A DNA stretch of 12,215 nt from Chitinophagales bacterium (lineage in GTDB: Bacteria; Bacteroidota; Bacteroidia; Chitinophagales; UBA2359). Location of the stretch: the NCBI GenBank assembly GCA_020631035.1, contig JAHDIA010000107.1, forward strand, positions 1 through 12,215. The letters are read 5' to 3'. The notes under the pieces are model-generated. The model was not told the origin of the DNA. It worked only from the letters and a program-made list of their open reading frames with translations, and did no database searches. A program made the position numbers and the translations under genes. This document shows positions 1 through 5,664 of this stretch, piece after piece. How positions within the stretch are numbered: the first letter of the stretch is position 1; each line of letters opens with the position of its first letter.

Positions 1-1
1 T

Positions 2-463
2 CGCATCAACAAATTGATGGGTATCAATGGTACTCGTTCTGTAGATGATTTTCACAAACGCTTGGGTAAGATTATGTGGGAAAATTGTGGTATGTCTCGA
101 AATGCGGAAGGGCTAAAATCAGCCATTGAGCAAATTCAAAAATTGCGCAAAGAGTTTTGGCAAGATGTACGCATTCCTGGAGACATCAATGAGTTGAATC
201 CCGAATTGGAAAAAGCGGGTAGGGTAGCGGATTTTCTTGAACTAGGGGAGTTGATGTGTAGAGATGCTTTGGACAGAAACGAATCTTGTGGAGGACACTT
301 TAGAGAAGAGTACAAAACAGAAGAGGGAGAGGCATTGAGAATTGATCCTGACTATACCTATGTAGCCGCTTGGGAATTTAAAGGGGTAGACAGTGCGCCT
401 GAACTCCATAAGGAAACGCTCGAATTTAACAATATTGAATTAAAAACAAGAAGCTATAAATAG
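2..463 (+). CDS. sdhA: Succinate dehydrogenase/fumarate reductase flavoprotein subunit, C-terminal part (5' end outside window)
   Basis: This is the last ~153 codons of SdhA/FrdA. The frame is open from base 2, so the gene starts upstream of the window; the TTG/ATG at 14-19 are internal codons, not the start. The visible part is the helical C-terminal domain (DDFHKRLGKIMWENCGMSRN, then a coiled stretch) and the segment NESCGGHFREEYKTEEGEA, which matches the conserved R/N-ES-x-G-x-H-x-RE region of the family's C-terminus. In this family the subunit carries covalent FAD and oxidises succinate to fumarate (or the reverse) on the inner face of the membrane. The stop codon is 1 nt before the sdhB start, so the two are certainly one operon. 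In Bacteroidota a single cytochrome b subunit gene usually precedes sdhA; it would lie upstream and cannot be seen. Confidence 0.95.
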   Translation, partial: RINKLMGINGTRSVDDFHKRLGKIMWENCGMSRNAEGLKSAIEQIQKLRKEFWQDVRIPGDINELNPELEKAGRVADFLELGELMCRDALDRNESCGGHFREEYKTEEGEALRIDPDYTYVAAWEFKGVDSAPELHKETLEFNNIELKTRSYK

Positions 464-464
464 T

Positions 465-1226
465 ATGAAACTGAATCTTAAAATTTGGCGACAAAAAAAC
501 AGTTCCTCTCCTGGCAAAATGGTTGACTATGCAGTCGACCATGTAGACAAGGATATGTCATTCTTGGAAATGATTGATGTATTGAATCAAGAGTTGATTG
601 AGAAGGGAGAAGAGCCTGTTGCTTTTGATCACGATTGTAGAGAGGGAATTTGTGGGAGTTGCAATATGTTTATCAATGGTCAAGCGCATGGTCCTTGGGA
701 GCGAACGACAACTTGTCAATTGCATATGCGAGCGTTCAAAGATGGAGATACCATTTACATTGAACCTTGGCGAGCAAAGGCATTCCCTGTCATCAAAGAT
801 TTGGTAGTGGATCGTACAGCCTTTGACCGCATTCAACAAGCGGGCGGCTATGTCTCTGTCAATACAGGTAATGCGGTAGATGCCAATGCGGTTCCTGTCG
901 AGAAAGAGTTGGCTGATATGGCTTTTGATGCGGCAGCTTGTATTGGTTGTGGGGCTTGTGTGGCAGCTTGTACCAATTCTTCGGCTATGTTGTTTGTATC
1001 GGCAAAGGTAGCGCATTTGGCGATGTTGCCTCAAGGACAACCTGAACGAAAAGAGCGGGTATTGTCGATGATGGAAGCGATGGACAAAGAAGGATTTGGG
1101 GCGTGTTCCAATACTGAAGCTTGTGAGGCATCTTGTCCCAAAGCCATTTCGGTAAGCAATATTGCCTTGTTGAATAGGGAATTCTTTAGTGCATCCGCAA
1201 CGGCTAATTTGAAGAAAGATAAATAG
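465..1226 (+). CDS. sdhB: Succinate dehydrogenase/fumarate reductase iron-sulfur subunit
   Basis: The 253-residue protein carries electrons from the SdhA flavin to the membrane cytochrome b/quinone. All cluster ligands are visible. The N-terminal ferredoxin-like domain has Cys58, Cys63, Cys66 and Cys84 (CREGICGSC, then TTTC) for [2Fe-2S]. The C-terminal domain has CIGCGACVAAC (Cys159, 162, 165, 169) and CSNTEACEASCP (Cys214, 220, 224), which supply the [4Fe-4S] and [3Fe-4S] clusters. Length and sequence style (DHDCREGICGSCNMFINGQ) match the type with one cytochrome b subunit found in Bacteroidota and epsilonproteobacterial fumarate reductases, rather than the E. coli SdhB type. The ATG lies 1 nt after the sdhA stop, implying translational coupling. 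An intrinsic terminator follows 30 nt after the stop, so sdhB is probably the last gene of the operon. Whether it works as dehydrogenase or reductase cannot be decided from sequence. Confidence 0.97.
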   Translation: MKLNLKIWRQKNSSSPGKMVDYAVDHVDKDMSFLEMIDVLNQELIEKGEEPVAFDHDCREGICGSCNMFINGQAHGPWERTTTCQLHMRAFKDGDTIYIEPWRAKAFPVIKDLVVDRTAFDRIQQAGGYVSVNTGNAVDANAVPVEKELADMAFDAAACIGCGACVAACTNSSAMLFVSAKVAHLAMLPQGQPERKERVLSMMEAMDKEGFGACSNTEACEASCPKAISVSNIALLNREFFSASATANLKKDK

Positions 1227-1255
1227 GTCTGATTAGACTTACAAAAAATTATAGC

Positions 1256-1295
1256 AAAAGGCTGTCTTCTTATGAAGATGGTCTTTTTGTTTTTA
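1256..1295 (+). terminator. Intrinsic terminator of the sdh operon
   Basis: The arm AAAAGGCTGTCTTC (1256-1269) and the arm GAAGATGGTCTTTT (1274-1287) pair over 14 positions when G-T wobbles are allowed, with a 4-nt loop TTAT. The descending arm runs into T-rich DNA (TTTTTGTTTTT). It sits 30 nt after the sdhB stop. Confidence 0.85.
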
Positions 1296-1299
1296 GTAT

Positions 1300-1466
1300 G
1301 GAAGGTTGGGGGCTTCGGACGACGGTGTCTCCCAGCTATCCATTCCAAGCTTGTAGGCTGACACATAGGTCATCAGCCCCTACAAGGCTTTCCATTTCTA
1401 TCTGGCATAAGCATCGCAAGGGGAGGTGTGGATCGTTGCTTTTTTCCATCCGCTTCACGCCCAACT
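1300..1466 (+). repeat. Dispersed structured intergenic repeat, copy 1
   Basis: This 167-bp block, markedly more GC-rich than its flanks, aligns with 8569-8758. Over 1300-1393 I count about ten substitutions and two small indels against 8569-8661. The last ~25 bases (CCATCCGCTTCACGCCCAACT) also match. The ends are complementary: GTTGGG (1305-1310) pairs with CCCAAC (1460-1465). Inside, GGCTGA and TCAGCC form a small hairpin around 1353-1378. The middle part (about 1394-1440) does not match copy 2. There is no open reading frame with protein-like content, and no obvious target-site duplication at the ends. It lies directly after the sdh terminator and just past the 3' end of the minus-strand gene at 1481. 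The class is unknown; it resembles REP/MITE-like non-coding intergenic repeats. Confidence 0.75.
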
Positions 1467-1480
1467 AGAGATTGGTGATT

Positions 1481-2233
1481 TTATTTTTTCTTTTTGCGTT
1501 TCTCCATTTCCTTTCTTTTCTTTTTGAGTTCTTTTTCTCGTTCTTTCGCCTCTTTTTCTTTTTGTTTGCGTTCGGCTTCTCTTTTTTCTTCTTCGGTGAG
1601 TTCTTCCTCTTCTTCTATGTCTTCTTTATCGGCTTTTTCTTTGGGAAGTTTGGCAGCTTTTGGGGTGCGTTCTCTATTGCTTGTTAGGTAAATTTCGATA
1701 CCAAAATTGCCTGTCCAGATTAAGTTGTAAACATCAAGCCCTTGTAATTCAAACTTGAAATAATTAACTCCAAAACTAGTGTTCAGACCAATATAATCGT
1801 TGACAATGTAAAGCATACCATAGTTGGCTCTGATTCCCCAGATAGCATCTTGAATGCCTGTTCTGGCCTCTCTTTGATTGTCAAAATCTAAAGTAGGACC
1901 TATATTAAAATAAGAATAATCCCAACCTCTTGGAAAGTAAAACTTTAGATAAGGATCAAGAACTAAAGCAGTTTCTCCCCCTCCCTCAAAAGAACGATTG
2001 ACAAAATTGAGGTCAGTACCTAGTGCTAGATTGTCTGTCAGTAAATGGGAAATTCCTAGACCAGGAGTGATAGAGAAAAAGTAGGCACTACCTGATTGGT
2101 CTTGAACAATTTGCTGAATAGAACCAGTCGAGACCAAATTACTATTAAGTATAGTGGTGCCTTTTTCAATTTGTGCAGAAGAAATCAAAGGATATAATAA
2201 AAATAATATAATAGGTAGAAACTTTTTCAACAT
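1481..2233 (-). CDS. Secreted outer-membrane beta-barrel protein with a long charged C-terminal tail
   Basis: I chose the ATG at 2233 (250 aa) because it gives a clean Sec signal peptide, MLKKFLPIILFLLYPLISSA|Q. An in-frame ATG at 2275 would put 14 polar residues in front of it. Residues ~21-184 look like a small beta-barrel: alternating aromatic and polar strands, Gly-rich turns, and pairs such as YFFSITPGLGISHLL and NLALGTDLNFVNRSF, typical of OmpW/OmpA-like 'outer membrane beta-barrel' proteins of Bacteroidota. A last strand, GNFGIEIYL (~175-183), could be the assembly signal. It is followed by ~66 residues that are almost only Lys, Glu, Arg and Asp, acidic first and then purely basic, ending in KRKKKK. 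This tail looks like a single alpha-helix or coiled coil. The gene is divergent from the T9SS substrate at 2422. Its function is not recognised; an envelope structural role is a guess. Confidence 0.75.
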   Translation of the reverse strand: MLKKFLPIILFLLYPLISSAQIEKGTTILNSNLVSTGSIQQIVQDQSGSAYFFSITPGLGISHLLTDNLALGTDLNFVNRSFEGGGETALVLDPYLKFYFPRGWDYSYFNIGPTLDFDNQREARTGIQDAIWGIRANYGMLYIVNDYIGLNTSFGVNYFKFELQGLDVYNLIWTGNFGIEIYLTSNRERTPKAAKLPKEKADKEDIEEEEELTEEEKREAERKQKEKEAKEREKELKKKRKEMEKRKKKK

Positions 2234-2261
2234 AATGTGGTTTGTTTTGTGTGCGTTTATA

Positions 2262-2293
2262 CAAGAATACTGCAAAATACTTGAATTAACAAG
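2262..2293 (-). promoter_or_regulatory. Possible Bacteroidota-type promoter for the beta-barrel gene
   Basis: Read on the minus strand, CTTG (2293-2290) is followed after 20 nt by TATTCTTG (2269-2262), one base off the TAnnTTTG -7 consensus. It lies 28 nt upstream of the chosen ATG at 2233. The match is partial, so this is only a candidate. Confidence 0.3.
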
Positions 2294-2361
2294 GACTTTG
2301 TGTCAAAATCTCGTACTTAAATGGGGACATCTGTCTGATGTTGAAATAAAGTTATTCATTT

Positions 2362-2392
2362 TTTGTTTTATTTTTATGGTAAACTACCTTTT
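2362..2392 (+). promoter_or_regulatory. Probable promoter of the T9SS substrate gene
   Basis: TTTG (2362-2365) is followed after 19 nt by TACCTTTT (2385-2392). This fits the Bacteroidota pattern TTTG-N19-21-TAnnTTTG except for the last base. The predicted transcript would begin about 25 nt before the ATG at 2422. Together with the minus-strand candidate it makes 2234-2421 a divergent promoter region. Confidence 0.45.
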
Positions 2393-2421
2393 CCTTAACC
2401 AGATGAAAGAATGATTTGTGC

Positions 2422-5154
2422 ATGAAAAAGCTGTTTATTTTTTGTTGTTTATTTTGTCTACCGCTTATTGTATGGGCTACTCACAATAGGGCAGGTGAGA
2501 TAAGTTATGTGCATGCACCACTTCCCAATCAAGATTTTCGGTATGAGTTTACCATTATTACTTATACCAATACGATTGGTTCAGGTATTGCAGATAGGGA
2601 TTCACTTTTGGTCAGTTGGGGAGATGGATCGGAGGAAACACTTGCCAGAATCAATGGTGGTGATATTGATGGCAATGGGGTAGCCAATGGAGTGCTTGTA
2701 GGAAATGGAATTAGAAGAAATGAATATAGAGCTTTTCATACCTACCCAGGTTTTGCATCTTATTATGTGATCTCAATGAGGGATCCGAATAGAAATGCAG
2801 GGATTCTCAACATCAACAATGGAGCTTCTGTAGATGTTGAATTTTACTTAGAGGACACACTTTTTGTATTGAATCCACAATTTTATGGTTACAATAGTTC
2901 GCCTATCTTGAGTTTGGCTCCCATAGATTTTGCAGAATTGGGACAGCCATTTATCCACAATCCGACAGCATTTGACCCTGATGGTGATAGTTTGGTCTTT
3001 AAGTTGGTGGTGCCCAAAGCGGATCAAAGTTCGCCTGTTCCCAATTATCTTTTTCCAGATGAGGTAGTGCCTGGAATCAACAATAATACCAGTTTAGACC
3101 CACAATCTGGAGAATTTGTGTGGGATAGCCCCCAAGCCATAGGTGAATACAATATAGCCTTTTTGATTACGGAGTATCGACAAGGGCAGAAAATTGGAAC
3201 AATGATTCGGGATATGCAAATCTTGGTAGATGATACAGGAAATGAACCACCCGAAATTTCCCCCATTCGGGATACTTGTATATTGATAGGGGAAGAATTA
3301 ACATTGGAATTTGAGGCCACTGACCCAAATATACCAGAACAATTGGTCAATTTGGAAGCTTTTGGTGCCCCATTTGATTTAGATAATAATCCTGCAATTT
3401 TTACAGCATTTGATACTTTGGGGAGTAGTATTGGGGTGATGAATTGGAGTACAAATTGTGAGCATGTATTTAGCGATGCCTATACGGTAGTGGTGAAAGC
3501 AATAGACAATCCGACTGCTTTTACCCCCAATATTCCCTTAACAGACTTGGAAACTTGGCAAATACGTTTGATTCCACCTGCTCCAACGGGTTTGACAGCT
3601 CAAGTACTTCCTGGAGAAATAGTTTTGTCTTGGGATGCCCCCTATGAATGTATTGATACAGATAAATTTATTGGCTTTTCTGTTTGGCGTTCAGTAGGCT
3701 GTGATTCCTTGGTATTTAATGACTGTAGTGGTACTTTGTCAGGAAGTTCCTATGTCAAAATCGCAGACAATGTCAAGGTACATACTTATACAGATCAAAC
3801 TGCTCTGAAGGGAGTAGAGCATTCTTATAGAGTGGTGGCGATTTTTGCAGATGCCAATAGTGGGCAAGGGGTGCCGATCAATATTTCAGAAAGTCTGCCA
3901 TCTGTCAATACCTGTGCTAGTTTGCCACAAGATGAGCCCATTATTACCAATGTGAGTGTGCTAACTACTGATCCTAGTAATGGAGAAATATACCTTGCTT
4001 GGTCTAAACCTGATCCTGAAGCTTTGGATACAAGCATTAATGTACCACCTTATACGTATGAGTTACATCGTTCGGAAGATGGGAACAATTACACACCAAT
4101 TGCTTCGTTTACTGCCAATAGTTTTGCAGCAGCCAATGATACCACTTATGTAGATGTAGGATTGAATACAAGCCAAATAGAATATTTTTATAAGATTGTT
4201 TTCTTGGTAGACAATGACAAGGAAATAGGAGAAACCTCCATAGCTTCTTCTGTCTTTTTGACTACTTTTGGTAGTAGCAACCGTATTCAGTTGCGTTGGG
4301 ATGAGCAAGTACCGTGGATTAATGAAACCTTTTGTATATTTCGTCAGAACAATACTGGTACTTGGGATTCTATAGCTATGACTACAGAACAAAGCTATAT
4401 TGATGATAATTTAATAAATGGGCGAACCTATTGTTATTATATTCAAAGCAAAGGTTCTTATTTTTCTTCTGGTTTGATAGATCCTATTTTGAATGACTCA
4501 CAAATAAATTGTGGAATCCCCACTGATACTATTCCACCTTGTAGTCCTCGTTTGACAGTTTCGAATGATTGTATCAATGAAGGGGAAGGGAATGGCACTT
4601 TTGATAGCAACCGACTTAGTTGGGAAAGTCCCCAAAGCATTTGTGGGGATGAAGATGTGGCGTTTTACTTAGTCTATTATACTGACCCATTAGAAGGTGC
4701 CAGTATATTGCTTGATACTGTTTACAATCCACAGACCAATTACGAACATTTTACTGTCAATTCTTTGAGTGCTTGCTATAATGTGGTGGCTGTAGACTCA
4801 TTCCTAAATGCGAGTTTGTTCAGCAATGAGGTCTGTGTAGAGAGCTGTTTAGAGTATGAATTACCCAATGCTTTTACACCTGGTACAGATGGTATGAACG
4901 ATTTGTATACGCCCCGCCCCAATTATCGTTTTGTGAGTCGAGTGATATTTAAGGTGTTTAACCGTTGGGGGAATTTGGTATATGAAACAGAAGACCCTGG
5001 AATCAACTGGAATGGTACTGATATAAAAAATGACAAAGAACTTCCCGAAGATGTATATTACTATACTTGTAAGGTTTTTGAGCAAAATTTTGGAGGCTCT
5101 GAATCTTTGCAAAAAGAGTTGAGTGGGTACATTCATTTGTTTAGGGAGCAGTAA
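2422..5154 (+). CDS. Large secreted multidomain protein with fibronectin-III-like repeats and T9SS type B sorting (CHU_C/gliding-motility) C-terminus
   Basis: The protein has 910 residues. I prefer the ATG at 2422 over the TTG at 2416 because it begins a clean signal peptide, MKKLFIFCCLFCLPLIVWA, cut before THNRAGEIS. The THNRAGEI start is common among Bacteroidota 'gliding motility-associated' surface proteins. Residues ~20-275 are an Ig/cadherin-like region (SWGDGSEE, then AFDPDGDSLVF). Another Ig-like part spans ~276-385. Three to four fibronectin-III-like modules cover ~386-808, starting at PPAPTGLTAQVLPGEIVLSW and repeating patterns such as YELHRSEDGNNY and AYSYRV-type strands. The last ~97 residues (ELPNAFTPGTDGMNDLY, VFNRWGNLVYET, W-NGT, LPEDVYYYTCKV) are the type B sorting domain (TIGR04131/CHU_C). 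Cargo with this domain is exported across the outer membrane by T9SS, usually with PorP/SprF-like partners. A cell-surface or adhesive role is inferred; no catalytic motif was seen. Confidence 0.93.
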   Translation: MKKLFIFCCLFCLPLIVWATHNRAGEISYVHAPLPNQDFRYEFTIITYTNTIGSGIADRDSLLVSWGDGSEETLARINGGDIDGNGVANGVLVGNGIRRNEYRAFHTYPGFASYYVISMRDPNRNAGILNINNGASVDVEFYLEDTLFVLNPQFYGYNSSPILSLAPIDFAELGQPFIHNPTAFDPDGDSLVFKLVVPKADQSSPVPNYLFPDEVVPGINNNTSLDPQSGEFVWDSPQAIGEYNIAFLITEYRQGQKIGTMIRDMQILVDDTGNEPPEISPIRDTCILIGEELTLEFEATDPNIPEQLVNLEAFGAPFDLDNNPAIFTAFDTLGSSIGVMNWSTNCEHVFSDAYTVVVKAIDNPTAFTPNIPLTDLETWQIRLIPPAPTGLTAQVLPGEIVLSWDAPYECIDTDKFIGFSVWRSVGCDSLVFNDCSGTLSGSSYVKIADNVKVHTYTDQTALKGVEHSYRVVAIFADANSGQGVPINISESLPSVNTCASLPQDEPIITNVSVLTTDPSNGEIYLAWSKPDPEALDTSINVPPYTYELHRSEDGNNYTPIASFTANSFAAANDTTYVDVGLNTSQIEYFYKIVFLVDNDKEIGETSIASSVFLTTFGSSNRIQLRWDEQVPWINETFCIFRQNNTGTWDSIAMTTEQSYIDDNLINGRTYCYYIQSKGSYFSSGLIDPILNDSQINCGIPTDTIPPCSPRLTVSNDCINEGEGNGTFDSNRLSWESPQSICGDEDVAFYLVYYTDPLEGASILLDTVYNPQTNYEHFTVNSLSACYNVVAVDSFLNASLFSNEVCVESCLEYELPNAFTPGTDGMNDLYTPRPNYRFVSRVIFKVFNRWGNLVYETEDPGINWNGTDIKNDKELPEDVYYYTCKVFEQNFGGSESLQKELSGYIHLFREQ

Positions 5155-5230
5155 AAATCTCCAAGTTGCTTTATATTAGAAGTTGAATCTGTTGCTTTTT
5201 GTACAAATAATTGACATAAATACTTAAATA

Positions 5231-5262
5231 ATTGTTTTCTGATTTACAAAAAAATAGTTTTG
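5231..5262 (+). promoter_or_regulatory. Bacteroidota-type promoter in the convergent gap
   Basis: ATTG (5231-5234), then 20 nt, then TAGTTTTG (5255-5262): a full match to TAnnTTTG with correct spacing. It points away from the gene that ended at 5154 and towards the strong terminator at 5477-5524. No gene of normal size lies between, so it may drive a short non-coding transcript. Confidence 0.4.
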
Positions 5263-5345
5263 TTTTTGGAATAGAGTATTAATGTTTTTAGGAGATTTGT
5301 GCCTCGTAATCAATTGTTTATGTTATTTTTGCATGAGTTAGAAAC

Positions 5346-5357
5346 TATATGCATATA
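5346..5357 (+). promoter_or_regulatory. 12-bp perfect palindrome, possible operator
   Basis: TATATGCATATA is its own reverse complement. It lies 34 bp upstream of the TAATTTTG element at 5392-5399, where an activator or repressor could bind. A perfect inverted repeat TTTTCTTT-C-AAAGAAAA follows at 5364-5380. AT-rich DNA makes such palindromes fairly common, so the role is uncertain. Confidence 0.25.
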
Positions 5358-5391
5358 CTATCTTTTTCTTTCAAAGAAAATAAAAAAAGTA

Positions 5392-5399
5392 TAATTTTG
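5392..5399 (+). promoter_or_regulatory. Perfect -7 element (TAATTTTG) upstream of candidate small RNA
   Basis: TAATTTTG matches TAnnTTTG exactly. The -33 position 19 nt upstream reads TTTC (5369-5372) instead of TTTG. Initiation about 5-7 nt downstream would give a transcript of roughly 110 nt ending at the terminator. A third -7 match, TATTTTTG, is at 5324-5331, but its nearest TTTG (5296) is 24 nt away. Confidence 0.35.
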
Positions 5400-5404
5400 T
5401 GGTC

Positions 5405-5524
5405 TTCAATCATTCATTGCATTATTTAGATGTCATGGGTAGTTAATTAGAAGTTCCCAGCTTTAATTTCAATTCCGAAAGCTAGTGTTTGTGACCCTCA
5501 AGCACTAGCTTTCTTGTTTTCTCC
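5405..5524 (+). ncRNA. Candidate small RNA ending in a strong intrinsic terminator
   Basis: The stretch runs from just after the TAATTTTG element to the T-rich tail of the hairpin at 5477-5513. It contains no reading frame longer than a few codons. GGG (5437-5439) and CCC (5456-5458) could close a weak internal stem. The case rests on position and signals only: a promoter-like element, ~110 nt without coding potential, and one of the best terminators in the window placed 323 nt after the preceding gene. The alternative is that this is the long 3' UTR of the gene ending at 5154; I see no terminator closer to that stop. The remainder of the gap upstream (5155-5404) holds only the promoter-like and palindromic motifs listed separately. 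Confidence 0.3.
5477..5524 (+). terminator. Strong rho-independent terminator
   Basis: GAAAGCTAGTGTTTG (5477-5491) pairs with CAAGCACTAGCTTTC (5499-5513) over 15 positions with a single T-G wobble and a 7-nt loop, followed by TTGTTTT. The minus-strand side lacks a T-run, so it acts on plus-strand transcripts and not on hutU. Confidence 0.85.
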
Positions 5525-5569
5525 ATTTTTTGTATAAAAGCTATATTGCGAATGCGACTGAACCAAATA

Positions 5570-5643
5570 AGCTAGCCCCGATAGAAGTACATACCATGTA
5601 TGACTGATAGCGGGTACACAAGTAGCGACGAAGCACCCAAACA
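5570..5643 (-). repeat. Divergent, inverted relative of the dispersed repeat
   Basis: Read on the minus strand, the block begins TTTGGGTGCTTCGTCG, continues with GTGTACCCGCTATC, and later has CTTCTATCGGGGCTAGC. These correspond in order to TTGGGGGCTTCGGACG, GTGTGTCCCCGCTATC and CTACTATCGGGCGTAGAC in the two plus-strand copies. A small hairpin TACAT-ACC-ATGTA sits where the others have their GGGCTGAC hairpin. The right-hand third and the end stem are not found. It lies immediately downstream of the hutU stop. The order of shared blocks argues against chance, but the match is much weaker than between copies 1 and 2. Confidence 0.4.
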
Positions 5644-5664
5644 TTTGCTTCAAAGAAGAAACAA

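Noticed and set aside
558..1040. Minus-strand reading frame of 160 codons opposite sdhB
   Set aside because: It is antisense to a gene whose every metal ligand is conserved, and its translation shows no domain or signal.
1300..1466. Insertion sequence remnant with target duplication for repeat copy 1 (and copy 2)
   Set aside because: The bases flanking both copies show no matching direct repeats and no transposase fragment, so a mobile-element call is not supported for this family.
1472..1687. Plus-strand frame rich in Phe and Leu that looks like a membrane protein
   Set aside because: It is the complement of the Lys/Glu-rich tail of the minus-strand barrel gene; the polypyrimidine strand simply reads as Phe/Ser/Leu.
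5282..5341. 19-codon frame (MFLGDLCLVINCLCYFCMS) after the ATTG/TAGTTTTG promoter
   Set aside because: It has hydrophobic Cys-rich content but is very short, lacks a ribosome binding site, and is of a size expected by chance in AT-rich DNA.
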